Source: Chitinophaga vietnamensis (lineage in GTDB: Bacteria > Bacteroidota > Bacteroidia > Chitinophagales > Chitinophagaceae). From it: a DNA stretch of 64,000 nucleotides. The notes under the pieces are model-generated. The model worked only from the letters and a program-made list of their open reading frames with translations. It searched no databases and was not told the origin of the DNA. The position numbers were made by a program, and so were the translations under genes. Position 1 is the first letter of the stretch. The number at the start of each line of letters is the position of its first letter. Of the stretch, positions 16,600 to 25,603 are shown one piece after another. Where the stretch lies: NCBI RefSeq assembly GCF_902167635.1, contig NZ_CABHMS010000004.1, positions 248,001-312,000 on the forward strand. Reading direction: 5' to 3'.

Positions 16600-16618
16600 A
16601 GAGATTAAAAATATTGAC

Positions 16619-18199
16619 ATGAAGAACATCTTTTATACAGGCAGGATATGGATGATCGGTTTGATGATGACCGGCCTTTTTTCCTGTAGCCAGCATTTCC
16701 TGGACGAAGAATTGAAATCATCTTATACGCCTGGCAACACACTGGTAGATGAACTTGGCTTCGAAGCCGCCAGCACCGGCATGTTGAGCACTTTCCGTAA
16801 CGACTATGGCAATACGCAAGGCTTGCTGGCCACTTTCTATGTAGGCACCGATATGGCTTACACCGGTCAGCCCAATGCATTACAAGCGCCCTTCGACGAT
16901 TACCGCAACCTCAATCCACAGGTAGGTTCCGTGAGCACCATCTGGAACTGGTGCTATAACCTGATCAATAATGCAAACGGTATTATTGCGGCATCGGCCA
17001 ATCCGAAAGCCTCGCTCACCGATGCGCAGCGTGCCTTTTACAAAGCGGAAGCCAGTTTCTTCCGGGCTTACGCCTATAATCATCTCTCGATATTGTTTGG
17101 CGGCGTGCCCATTATCACCGCGCCGGTAGCTACGCCACGTACCGACTATGTGCGTGCTTCCGAAGCGGATGTGATCAAACTGATGATTGATGATCTCACC
17201 TTTGCAGAAGCCAATCTGCCCGATCCTGCCAATGTAAAAAAGCAGGGCCGTATCAGCAAATATGCGGCCTCGCAATTGTTGGCAGAAGCGCTGCTGCGCG
17301 CCAACAGGCCGGCTGATGCCGCCGCCGCCGCACAACGCATCATCGACAGCAAATTCTATACGCTCATTACGGCGAGGTATGGCGTGAAAGCCAATCAGCC
17401 CGGCGATCCCTTTGCCGATATGTTCACCTATGGCAATATGCGCAGGAGCCAGGGTAATACAGAGGCGATATGGGTGATAGAACAGCAGTACAATACGCCC
17501 GGCGGCGGCGCTTCATTTGATCAGCGGCGCCGGGAATGGGGACCTTTCTATGTGAACGTATCCGGTATGAAAGTAGCGGATTCCCTTGGCGGGCGCGGCA
17601 TCGGCAGGATCAGGCCTACCAACTGGTGGACCTATCAGCTGTATGAAACGAAAGATATGCGCAACTCGCCTTACAATATCCGTCGCCGTTTCTACTATAA
17701 CGATCCGGCTTCGCCTAAATACGGTCAGCCAGTGGTGGTGAGTGGATTTGATACCGTACAGAATATCTTTGCGCATACCACCAAATGGTACGAATTTCAA
17801 CCACAGGACCCGCAGGGCGCCAGCTCCTTCAAAGACAGGATACAGATGCGCCTCGGCGAAACCTACCTGCTGCTCGCAGAAGCGCAGCTGATGCAGGGCA
17901 ATACCGCCGCTGCCGCAGCCAGCATCAACGTGGTAAGGCAACGCGCCAATGCCACGCCGGTACAGGCTTCCGACGTAACGCTCGATTACCTGCTGGATGA
18001 AAGAGCCCGCGAGCTCACCGCAGAAGAGCTGCGCAGGCTTACCCTGGCGCGCACTAAAAAACTGGTGGACCGCGCCCGCCGCTACAACCCGAAGGCCGCT
18101 GTCAGCATCAGCGATTTTAACCAGCTGCTGCCGATCCCGCAATCCGAGATCGATGTGAACAAAGACGCCGTGCTGACGCAGAACGATGGATACAAGTAA
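16619..18199 (+). CDS. SusD/RagB-type surface glycan-binding lipoprotein of PUL 1
   Basis: This 526-residue lipoprotein has lipobox GLFSC near residue 23 and a SusD fold. TPR-like helical segments include YKAEASFFRAYAYNHLSILF with its RAYAY motif, and the C-terminal lid region has RLGETYLLLAEAQLMQGN and LLDERARELTAEELRR. SusD lipoproteins cap the SusC barrel and bind glycan at the cell surface. It follows the SusC gene by 19 bases and precedes the GH2 gene by eight, so all are one operon. The specificity is not readable from the sequence; the two enzymes downstream suggest a galactose- and fucose-containing glycan. Confidence 0.93.
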   Translation: MKNIFYTGRIWMIGLMMTGLFSCSQHFLDEELKSSYTPGNTLVDELGFEAASTGMLSTFRNDYGNTQGLLATFYVGTDMAYTGQPNALQAPFDDYRNLNPQVGSVSTIWNWCYNLINNANGIIAASANPKASLTDAQRAFYKAEASFFRAYAYNHLSILFGGVPIITAPVATPRTDYVRASEADVIKLMIDDLTFAEANLPDPANVKKQGRISKYAASQLLAEALLRANRPADAAAAAQRIIDSKFYTLITARYGVKANQPGDPFADMFTYGNMRRSQGNTEAIWVIEQQYNTPGGGASFDQRRREWGPFYVNVSGMKVADSLGGRGIGRIRPTNWWTYQLYETKDMRNSPYNIRRRFYYNDPASPKYGQPVVVSGFDTVQNIFAHTTKWYEFQPQDPQGASSFKDRIQMRLGETYLLLAEAQLMQGNTAAAAASINVVRQRANATPVQASDVTLDYLLDERARELTAEELRRLTLARTKKLVDRARRYNPKAAVSISDFNQLLPIPQSEIDVNKDAVLTQNDGYK

Positions 18200-18207
18200 C
18201 ACTGCCG

Positions 18208-20259
18208 ATGATAAAAAAAATTGTAATTGTTTGCGGCTTACTCACCTGGCTGTACGCTTTGGCGTATAGCCAGGATGGCCGCCAGACGCAGGCCTTCAAC
18301 GATGGCTGGCAATTCAGAAAAGGACCGCTGCCCGACAAAGCCGCACCCGATACCGGATGGACCGCCGTACAGCTGCCGCATACCTGGAACAGCCACGACA
18401 TGCAGGAAGGCCGCCACTTCTATGCCGGCGACGCCTGCTACCGTAAAACGCTGAAAGTAGCGGAACAACTGAAAGGCAAACGACTCTTCCTGCGTTTTGA
18501 AGGCGTAGGTTCCGTAGCAGATCTTTATGTAAACAACCGCTTCATCGGCCAGCACAGAGGATCTTACTCGGCCTTTTGTTTTGAAATTACACACTCCGTA
18601 AAGTATGGCGAAGAAAATACAATCCTCGTAAAAGCCAATAATACGCCACGGGAAGATGTGATCCCGGTGAATAATTTCCTCTTCGGCATCTTTGGCGGCA
18701 TCTATCGACCGGTATCGCTCATCGTTACCAATGATATCAATATCTCTACCACCGACTATGCCTCTCCGGGTATTTATATTAAACAAGATGCGATCAGCGA
18801 ACAACAGGCAGCGATTACGGTATTGTCGAAGATAGAGAACAAACGCCCGCATCATACCGATGTGGAGATACAAACGGTGATACGCGACCGTAACGGAAAG
18901 CGTGTAGCCGTTAACGTGAGCAAGCTTTCCGCCGCCCCGCAGGGGATCAATATTGTGCAGCAACGCTTATCCCTCTCAAAGCCGCACCTGTGGAAGGGTT
19001 TGAAAGATCCTTATCTCTACTCCCTCACTACTTCCGTGATCGACCATGGCCGCGAGATCGATGCAGTAACGCAGCCACTGGGCCTCCGTCATTTTGAGGT
19101 AGTGGCCGGCAAAGGATGTTTCCTCAATGGGCAACCTTATCCTATGCATGGCGTAACGCGGCACCAGGAGTGGCAGGACTGTGGCAATGCCCTGAGCAAT
19201 GCACAGCATAAAACCGATCTGGACCTGATCCGCGAAATAGGCGCCACCACCATTCGTTTTGCACATTATCAACAAGCGGAATATCTTTATTCGCAATGCG
19301 ATACCATGGGCTTTGTGATCTGGGCGGAGATACCTTTTGTCAACGCTGCTACCGGCAAAGAGGGCGACAATGCCAAGCAACAGCTCACAGAGCTGATACG
19401 CCAAAACTTCAACCACCCTTCCATCTATGTGTGGGGCATGCACAACGAAGTGTACGCCAAAACGCCGGATGAACAGATGGCAGTACTGACGCGCCAGCTC
19501 AACGACATCGCGAAAACAGAAGACCCTGGCCGCTATTCCGTGGCTGTAAGCGGCTATGGCGAAATGAACCGACCTGCCAACCTCGCCACAGATATACAAG
19601 GCATGAACCGCTACTATGGCTGGTATGAAGGCCGTATCGGAGATATTGAAGGATGGGTGAAAGGACTCGAAAAAGATTACCCGGATTATAAATTGATGCT
19701 CACGGAATATGGCGCTGATGGTAACATCCGCCAGCACAGCGATTCCCTGATCACTGATTTCGATCCGGTAAGCGGCCAGTTCTTCCCGGAAACCTATCAA
19801 ACGGCCACGCATGTACGACAATGGGCGGTGATAGAAAAACATCCGTATATACTGGCTTCCTACCTGTGGAATACCTTTGAATTTGCAGTGCCCATGTGGA
19901 ACCGCGGCGGCGTGAATGCCCGAAACCTCAAAGGTCTTATCACTTACGACCGTCAGCAAAAGAAAGATGCTTTCTTCTGGTACAAAGCCAACTGGAACCC
20001 GGAGCCGATGATCTACATCGCGGAGCGGAGGAATCATATCCGCAAGGATCCGAAAGTACAGGTGGAAGTATTCACCAACCTGCAACAGGTCAGGATCACG
20101 GTGAATGACGGGCCGCCCCTGACCGGCCACGCCGGCGCTAACGGCCATGATATGCTCTTCGATAACATCACCCTGCAACCCGGTAATAATGTGATCAAAG
20201 CCAGCGGCGTATATCAGGGCCGCGCGCTTACGGACACCATTACCTGGCAGCTGCAATAA
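18208..20259 (+). CDS. Glycoside hydrolase family 2 (beta-galactosidase-like)
   Basis: This 683-residue secreted enzyme has a signal peptide (MIKKIVIVCGLLTWLYALAYS). The sugar-binding jelly-roll domain begins FNDGWQFRKGP and LPHTWN; an immunoglobulin-like domain and the TIM-barrel catalytic domain with NGQPYPMHGVTRHQEW follow. The acid/base Glu414 lies in WGMHNE and the nucleophile Glu500 in MLTEYGADG, so the active site is complete. GH2 includes beta-galactosidases, beta-mannosidases and beta-glucuronidases; this size and motif set fit the beta-galactosidase-like group best. It works next to the fucosidase gene that follows by nine bases, which suggests trimming of fucosylated galactosides. 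Confidence 0.9.
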   Translation: MIKKIVIVCGLLTWLYALAYSQDGRQTQAFNDGWQFRKGPLPDKAAPDTGWTAVQLPHTWNSHDMQEGRHFYAGDACYRKTLKVAEQLKGKRLFLRFEGVGSVADLYVNNRFIGQHRGSYSAFCFEITHSVKYGEENTILVKANNTPREDVIPVNNFLFGIFGGIYRPVSLIVTNDINISTTDYASPGIYIKQDAISEQQAAITVLSKIENKRPHHTDVEIQTVIRDRNGKRVAVNVSKLSAAPQGINIVQQRLSLSKPHLWKGLKDPYLYSLTTSVIDHGREIDAVTQPLGLRHFEVVAGKGCFLNGQPYPMHGVTRHQEWQDCGNALSNAQHKTDLDLIREIGATTIRFAHYQQAEYLYSQCDTMGFVIWAEIPFVNAATGKEGDNAKQQLTELIRQNFNHPSIYVWGMHNEVYAKTPDEQMAVLTRQLNDIAKTEDPGRYSVAVSGYGEMNRPANLATDIQGMNRYYGWYEGRIGDIEGWVKGLEKDYPDYKLMLTEYGADGNIRQHSDSLITDFDPVSGQFFPETYQTATHVRQWAVIEKHPYILASYLWNTFEFAVPMWNRGGVNARNLKGLITYDRQQKKDAFFWYKANWNPEPMIYIAERRNHIRKDPKVQVEVFTNLQQVRITVNDGPPLTGHAGANGHDMLFDNITLQPGNNVIKASGVYQGRALTDTITWQLQ

Positions 20260-20268
20260 AAAGGAACT

Positions 20269-21678
20269 ATGCTCAAATGGATCATCGCCGGCCTGCTGCT
20301 GGCACAGCTGCACAGCCGTGCGCAAACACACGATACCATCCCGCTCCTGCACGGTGCGCACCGTAGCGGCAACAGAACCGACGCCGATATGGAACGCTGG
20401 CGCAGCCTGCGTTTCGGGCAGTTCATCCACTGGGGCGTTTATGCCATCGCCGGTGGTGAATGGAATGGTAAAGTATACAACGGCGCCGCCGAATGGATAC
20501 GCTCCTGGAAAGAGATGCCCAACAAGGATTATGATGCCTTGTACAAACAGTTCAACCCCGTGAACTATCAGCCGCAGGAGTGGGCGCAGATGGCAAAGAA
20601 CATGGGCGCAAAGTACATGATCATCACCACCAAGCACCACGACGGCTTTTGCCTCTGGCCCAGTAAGTATACTAGCTACACGGTAGCGGCCACACCTTAT
20701 AAAAAAGATATCATTGGTCCGATGGTAGCTGCTTACAACAAAGCGGGCATCGATGTATACCTGTATTTTTCTATCATCGACTGGCATCATCCGGATTGGC
20801 GTACATCGCTGAAAACGCCCGCCGATAGCGCCGCGTGGGGCCGTTTCAAGATATTTGTGAAGAACCAGCTGAAAGAACTGCTCACCAAATACCCCACCGT
20901 AAAAGGTTGCTGGTTCGATGGCACCTGGGATGAATCCTGGAAGAATGATGGCGCCTTCAGCGATGAACTGGAACAATACCTGCACCAGCTACATCCGGGT
21001 TTTATCATCGGCAGCCGCTTGCGCGCAGATGAAAAAGGCGCGCGCCACTTCGATTCCAACAACCATCTCATGGGCGATTACGAACAAGGCTGGGAACGCA
21101 AGCTGCCTGAGAAAGCCGCCGATGTGCATGGCAATGATTGGGAAGGTGTGATGACCGTGCCGGAAAATCAATGGGGCTACCATCAGCACTGGACGGGGCA
21201 TATTAAAACAGCCAATGAGATCATTGAAATGCTGGCGAGGTCCGTATCGTTGGGCGGTAACTTTGTGCTTAATTTCGGACCGAAGAGCGATGGCACTTTC
21301 AGGCCGGAAGAACAACAGCTGGCGCAAAACATCGGCCGCTGGATGCAAAAAAACGGCGCAGCTATCTATGGCGGCGCTTATGCCGGCTTTGATAAACAGG
21401 ACTGGGGCTACTATATCCGCAAAGCCGGTACAGATACGGTTTTTATGGTAGTGTGCAATATACCGGTATCCGGTAACCTGCGCGTGAAATTGCCCGCACA
21501 GCAAACGATCGTGCATGCGGCCACGATGGATCAACAAGATATTACGCCGGAAGTGATTGGCAGAAATGAATATTTTGTCGCCGTGCCGAAAGTAGCATAT
21601 GATGCGCCTTTGGTGATTGTGTTGAAGGTAGCGCAAGCCGCGGGGCAGGGAAGTGGTTTTGAGAAGGCAAAGACTTAA
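20269..21678 (+). CDS. Alpha-L-fucosidase, glycoside hydrolase family 29
   Basis: This 469-residue protein is a GH29 retaining alpha-L-fucosidase with a probable signal peptide (MLKWIIAGLLLAQLHSRAQT). Family motifs include RFGQFIHWGVYAI near 48-60, TKHHDGFCLW near 121-130 and WFDGTWDESW near 215-224, in which Asp217 is the catalytic nucleophile. The C-terminal part beyond residue 370 looks like the usual beta-sandwich domain. It is the last gene of the PUL 1 operon, nine bases after the GH2 gene. The hairpin at 21701-21735 lies just after its stop codon and may end the transcript. Exact linkage preference is not predictable from motifs. Confidence 0.93.
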   Translation: MLKWIIAGLLLAQLHSRAQTHDTIPLLHGAHRSGNRTDADMERWRSLRFGQFIHWGVYAIAGGEWNGKVYNGAAEWIRSWKEMPNKDYDALYKQFNPVNYQPQEWAQMAKNMGAKYMIITTKHHDGFCLWPSKYTSYTVAATPYKKDIIGPMVAAYNKAGIDVYLYFSIIDWHHPDWRTSLKTPADSAAWGRFKIFVKNQLKELLTKYPTVKGCWFDGTWDESWKNDGAFSDELEQYLHQLHPGFIIGSRLRADEKGARHFDSNNHLMGDYEQGWERKLPEKAADVHGNDWEGVMTVPENQWGYHQHWTGHIKTANEIIEMLARSVSLGGNFVLNFGPKSDGTFRPEEQQLAQNIGRWMQKNGAAIYGGAYAGFDKQDWGYYIRKAGTDTVFMVVCNIPVSGNLRVKLPAQQTIVHAATMDQQDITPEVIGRNEYFVAVPKVAYDAPLVIVLKVAQAAGQGSGFEKAKT

Positions 21679-21700
21679 AGCGTAAGCACTTAAAGCGAAG

Positions 21701-21735
21701 AAGCCCATGAAGCGCTCAAAGCGCTTCATGGGCTT
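21701..21735. repeat. Short hairpin, family B copy 3, in a convergent gene gap
   Basis: Arms AAGCCCATGAAGCGCT (21701-21716) and AGCGCTTCATGGGCTT (21720-21735) are perfectly complementary around CAA. Compared with the other copies, the T of CCCTTGAAG is A here and the partner base in the other arm changed to match. It separates the convergent fucosidase and thioredoxin genes. Confidence 0.9.
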
Positions 21736-21752
21736 CGGGCCTTAATAGCAAA

Positions 21753-22982
21753 TTAATCCCAATATTTTTCTCCTTTCTTCATCTTCTCGATAGTATCAGC
21801 ATATGTTTTCTTCTCATCGCCATTAGCCTGGTTCATAGCTTTTTCTTCCCAGGTGATGGCATCAGCTTTCTTACCGGACTTGAAGAGAAGGTTGGCGTAA
21901 GTATCCATGAAAGCAGGTACAGGCTGATCTTTTAAGGAACGTTTGCTCCATTCCAGCGCCTGTTCCACGCATTTCATATCATTACATTTTTCGAAGATGG
22001 TCCAGGCAAATTCGTTCAGCTCCATAGGGCTGGCTTTGTGGCCGAATTTTTTCATATAGGCGACGATGTTAGCCACGGCGTTGTTGGCATCCTTTACATA
22101 CATGAAGTATTGCACTTTCGATTTCAGGATGGCTTCTTCGGCTACCCTCGGATATTTGGCGGCTACATTTTTTTCGATAGCTTTCCAGTCGGGAGTGGAA
22201 CCATCTTTTTTCATCAGCTGCGGAAATATTTCTTCCTGTGCAACAATGGCTATCAGTTTTTTATCAGCAGCGCCGGGGCCGAGCACTTTATCTACTTTAT
22301 CGGCGTGGTGCAGGTACATGTCGAAACCTTTGTCCTTGCTGGTTTTAGTGAAGCGGTCCATGAATACCAGGTTCTCTTCTGTATACAGGTCTTTTTGTGT
22401 GGCCAGGTATTCATTGGAGAATTTGGCGGCATTATTCTGGTCGTATTTTTCTGACGCCAGCATGGCCAGCTCGCGGATGAAGGCAGGATCTTTCTTGCCT
22501 TTATCATAGGCCGCTAACTGGGTGTAGTACTGGTTTTCAGGGTTCAGTGACGCTTTGGAAGCTGCAATGAAATCGGCTGCTTCGCCGCCACCTACGTGGC
22601 GGTCTACCGCTTCGCCATCAGGAGAAAAATATAGGAAGGTAGGATAAGCGCGCACGCTGTATTTGTCTTCAATCATCTTGGCATCATCATACCATTTCTT
22701 TACATCGTCGTTATCATTCGCGGTACGGTCCATCTGTACCTTTACGCAGATGAATTTCTCATTCATAAAAGTACCTACTTCCTCCTGCGGGAAAATGTTG
22801 GCAGACATATATTTGCAGGGACCGCACCAGGTGGTGAAGCAATCCATGAAAATATATTTGTTTTCGGCTTTCGCTTTGGCTTTGATATCGGCCCAGCTGA
22901 GGTTGTGTTCAAAATGGATACCTTTCTCCTGGGCCACCGCCAGCATAGGCAGCAGCAATGCCAGTAACAGTAATCTTTTCAT
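21753..22982 (-). CDS. Secreted thioredoxin-like protein with helical-repeat C-terminus
   Basis: This 409-residue protein has a signal peptide (MKRLLLLALLLPMLAVAQ) and a thioredoxin fold with active site WCGPC (Cys53, Cys56) in the context DCFTTWCGPCKYMSANIF. A following stretch, FICVKVQMD then YSVRAYPTFLYFSPDGEAV, supports the fold. From about residue 180 onward the sequence is helical and TPR-like, as in the Bacteroidota thioredoxin family with C-terminal helical extensions. It is likely periplasmic and acts on disulfides of unknown partners. It is convergent with the fucosidase and stands alone, with 135 bases to the YdcF gene on the same strand. Confidence 0.9.
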   Translation of the reverse strand: MKRLLLLALLLPMLAVAQEKGIHFEHNLSWADIKAKAKAENKYIFMDCFTTWCGPCKYMSANIFPQEEVGTFMNEKFICVKVQMDRTANDNDDVKKWYDDAKMIEDKYSVRAYPTFLYFSPDGEAVDRHVGGGEAADFIAASKASLNPENQYYTQLAAYDKGKKDPAFIRELAMLASEKYDQNNAAKFSNEYLATQKDLYTEENLVFMDRFTKTSKDKGFDMYLHHADKVDKVLGPGAADKKLIAIVAQEEIFPQLMKKDGSTPDWKAIEKNVAAKYPRVAEEAILKSKVQYFMYVKDANNAVANIVAYMKKFGHKASPMELNEFAWTIFEKCNDMKCVEQALEWSKRSLKDQPVPAFMDTYANLLFKSGKKADAITWEEKAMNQANGDEKKTYADTIEKMKKGEKYWD

Positions 22983-23117
22983 AATGGTGTTGTTGTTTTT
23001 GATTGGGTGATTAATATCTGATAACAGGAAATGCTCTTGTACACGGGTTACATACGGATACTAATTTAAGGAATTATTAGTGCCAGCTGTAAATATTTCT
23101 ACATGACAAGTTGAATG

Positions 23118-23603
23118 TTAAAGGGTAGCGGTAAGGCTATTGATAGCTTGCAGTTCGTGTGCTTCCAGTTTGGCCATTTCTTCCGGTGTAACCGTGGAAG
23201 TGGCCGGCCAGTATAATGTTGCGGGATAGTTAACCCATCGCTTCTGTATGATGCCGGCTCTTTTCATGTGGAAGTCGGAGGTAACAACGATCAGCAGTTC
23301 CGGCGCCAGTTTGAAGATCAGGTCTTTTGCATTTTTAAAATCCTCCATAGTATTGGTGGAATACACGGCCGGCGCAAAGGCCGCTGCGGGAATGCCGCGT
23401 TGTTGCAGGTACTGTTGTGAATAAATGTAATGGGCTTGTTGGGTTTCGTTGAAATGTTTCCCGATGCCGCCGGTGCAGCATACCTGGAAGGAGGGATTGA
23501 ATCGGAATACCTGCCATACCGTATCCAGTCTGTTTTTTGCGATGGTGCTCAGTTGTCCGGCCGCGTCGTTAGGCGCTCCCAGCGATAGAATAAGTCCTTT
23601 CAT
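23118..23603 (-). CDS. YdcF/SanA-type (DUF218) protein
   Basis: This 161-residue protein belongs to the DUF218/YdcF family, recognised by MKGLILSLGAPNDAAG at the start, then CTGGIGKHFNETQQAHYI and STNTMEDFKNAKDLIF, followed by VVTSDFHMKRAGIIQKR. YdcF and SanA proteins in Gram-negatives are tied to envelope processes; the enzymatic activity is not settled for most. Unlike SanA it has no membrane helix here. The ATG at 23603 is preferred over a TTG at 23624, because the family sequence starts at MKGLILSLG. It is transcribed away from the PI-PLC-like gene at 23743, with which it shares the gap. Confidence 0.8.
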   Translation of the reverse strand: MKGLILSLGAPNDAAGQLSTIAKNRLDTVWQVFRFNPSFQVCCTGGIGKHFNETQQAHYIYSQQYLQQRGIPAAAFAPAVYSTNTMEDFKNAKDLIFKLAPELLIVVTSDFHMKRAGIIQKRWVNYPATLYWPATSTVTPEEMAKLEAHELQAINSLTATL

Positions 23604-23742
23604 AGTGAGGTGTATTTTTTCCAAGATACAACTTCATATTATGTAATTGTTAACCTGGAAAGAAGAGTAGTTATCAAGATCGGGAGGAGTGACTTACACT
23701 CGATAAACCCACTTATTTGTTAACGTAAAGAAAACCTTCATT

Positions 23743-24708
23743 ATGAAAGTAGCACACCTGGCCATCGGCCTGATGGCTGTATTATCCGCCACTGTAATGT
23801 CCTGCCGTAAAGACCTGAACGACACTGTCGCCCCTGCCACTGCCAAAGGGCTGACTGCAGGCGTTACAGCGGCTAACTGGTCTAACAACAACTGGATGAC
23901 GGCCATCCCGGATAACACGGTATTGTCTGCGCTCACTATCCCGGGCACGCACGATTCCGGCGCCCGTAACGAGCCATTTCCCGGCACTGCCAAAACCCAG
24001 ACGCTCAGCATCGGCGACCAGCTGAATGCCGGCATCCGTTTTCTTGATGTGAGGTGCCGCCACATCGGTGATGCTTTTGCTATCCACCATGGCTCGATCT
24101 ATCAGAACCTGAACTTCGATGATGTGCTCAATGCCTGCTTCGCCTTCCTGGCCAGCAATCCCGGCGAAACCATCGTGATGAGCGTAAAAGAAGAGTACGA
24201 CCCTACCAACAACACCCGCAGCTTTGAAGCTACCTTCGACAGCTACGTGGCCAAGAACCCTGGCGGCTGGTACCTCGGCGCTACCATCCCGCAGTTGTCA
24301 ACGGTGCGTGGCAAGATCGTATTGTTAAGAAGGTTCAGCTCTTCCAATACCAAAGGCATCGATGCCAGCGCCTGGGCCGACAACACCACTTTCTCCATCA
24401 ACAACAGCAACGCCAACCTGCGCATCCAGGACCAATACCAGGTTCCCGACAACAACGGTAAATGGAACGTCATCACCTCCCTGTTCAATGAAGCCACCAG
24501 CGGCAACAGTGCTACCCTGTATATCAATTTCACGAGCGGTTACAAATCGATGATCTTTGGTATCCCCAGCATCACCACCGTTTCCGATGATATCAATGGC
24601 AGGCTCGATAGCTATTTCAGCACCGCCGCACATGCGCGCTACGGCATCATCCCTATGGATTTTGCTACTGCGGATAGAGCAGGGAAGATGATTACGACGA
24701 ACTTCTAA
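23743..24708 (+). CDS. PI-PLC X-domain lipoprotein (phosphatidylinositol phospholipase C-like)
   Basis: This 321-residue protein has a lipoprotein signal with Cys21 in VMSCRKD and a PI-PLC X-domain fold. The two catalytic histidines are visible: His70 in IPGTHDSG and His115/116 in AIHHGSIYQN. Bacterial PI-PLCs cleave phosphatidylinositol or glycosyl-PI anchors by an acid-base mechanism with such a His pair. Its predicted site is the outer membrane surface or periplasm. The stop codon at 24706-24708 overlaps the first base of the family A palindrome. It stands alone with no sequence clue to its physiological substrate. Confidence 0.88.
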   Translation: MKVAHLAIGLMAVLSATVMSCRKDLNDTVAPATAKGLTAGVTAANWSNNNWMTAIPDNTVLSALTIPGTHDSGARNEPFPGTAKTQTLSIGDQLNAGIRFLDVRCRHIGDAFAIHHGSIYQNLNFDDVLNACFAFLASNPGETIVMSVKEEYDPTNNTRSFEATFDSYVAKNPGGWYLGATIPQLSTVRGKIVLLRRFSSSNTKGIDASAWADNTTFSINNSNANLRIQDQYQVPDNNGKWNVITSLFNEATSGNSATLYINFTSGYKSMIFGIPSITTVSDDINGRLDSYFSTAAHARYGIIPMDFATADRAGKMITTNF

Positions 24709-24889
24709 GCGAAGGTTGTCTTAGCTCAGGATTATACTGATTGAAAGGATTACCAGGATTTTTTACAGGATTAAAAAAGGATTCGCGAAGATCAATTCGA
24801 TATGATCTCCACGAATCCTTTTTTAATCCTGTAAAAAATCCTGGTAATCCTTTCAATCAGTATAATCCTGAGCTAAGACAACCTTCGCT
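24708..24889. repeat. Long intergenic palindrome, family A copy 3
   Basis: Arms start AGCGAAGGTTGTCTTAGCTC at 24708 and end with the complement at 24889. Outer core GGATTACCAGGATT is conserved, while the central part (GGATTCGCGAAGATCA with TGATCTCCACGAATCC, two mismatches) is unlike copies 1, 2 and 4. A T run follows the right arm. It lies between the PI-PLC-like gene and the molybdopterin enzyme. Confidence 0.93.
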
Positions 24890-24910
24890 TTTTTTCCGTA
24901 ACTTTTCTTT

Positions 24911-25603
24911 ATGGAAGAATCAGACAAGCTCCAGCGCATTGTAGAAGCGCGTATGAAGTTGAAGGCAAGATTTGAGCAGCAGATGGCGGCTACGCCTTCG
25001 GTGGCGGATCAGCGGCCGATGGGGAGTGGCAGGCCTAACCGGCATGGGATGCCGGTGTTGCCGGTAGGGCAGGTGGTGACGAAGAAATGGCCGGTGCTGG
25101 ACCTGGGCGTGCATCCAGATATTCCGCTGGCGCAATGGCAGCTGGTGGTAGATGGCGCAGTAGAGCATCCGCTGCAATTGAAATGGGAAGAGTTGATGGC
25201 ATTGCCGCAAACGGATGATACGTCTGATTTTCATTGCGTAACCACCTGGTCTAAACTGGATATCCCTTGGAGCGGTGTGCGCCTGCTGGATATCGCTGCG
25301 CTGGTGATGCCCCTTATAACGGCTACGCATATACTCTGTTACGGTTACGATGACTATACCACCAATCTCTCACTGGAAGAGGCTTTGAAGCCTGATGTAA
25401 TGCTGGTGCATACGGTGGATGGCCAGCCGCTGCCCAAAGAACATGGCGGCCCGCTGCGGATGATCACCCCGCAGCTGTATGCCTGGAAAGGCGCCAAGTG
25501 GATACAGCGCATCGAATTTCTGCAAGAAAATAAATTGGGTTTCTGGGAACAACGTGGCTACTCCAACACGGCCTATCCCTGGCGTAACGACCGCTACTCC
25601 TGA
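24911..25603 (+). CDS. Molybdopterin-dependent oxidoreductase, sulfite-oxidase-fold (YedY/MsrP-like domain)
   Basis: This 230-residue protein has a sulfite-oxidase molybdopterin domain. It shows FHCVTTWSKLDIPWSGVRL, in which Cys109 is the expected thiolate ligand to molybdenum, then DDYTTNLSLEEAL and EHGGPLRMITPQLYAWKGAKW, which bind the cofactor in this family. No Tat signal or membrane segment is present, so it is probably cytoplasmic. The N-terminal 40 residues, rich in basic residues, are not domain-like. Length fits the small standalone members. The ATG at 24911 lies 21 bases after the palindrome. Its 3' end overlaps the convergent gene at 25594 by ten bases. Confidence 0.85.
   Translation: MEESDKLQRIVEARMKLKARFEQQMAATPSVADQRPMGSGRPNRHGMPVLPVGQVVTKKWPVLDLGVHPDIPLAQWQLVVDGAVEHPLQLKWEELMALPQTDDTSDFHCVTTWSKLDIPWSGVRLLDIAALVMPLITATHILCYGYDDYTTNLSLEEALKPDVMLVHTVDGQPLPKEHGGPLRMITPQLYAWKGAKWIQRIEFLQENKLGFWEQRGYSNTAYPWRNDRYS

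Noticed and set aside
18976-20985. Long minus-strand open frame (669 codons) opposite GH2 and GH29 genes
   Set aside because: It lies exactly opposite two well-supported enzyme genes with complete catalytic motifs and has no recognisable domain. Long antisense frames are expected in GC-rich coding DNA.
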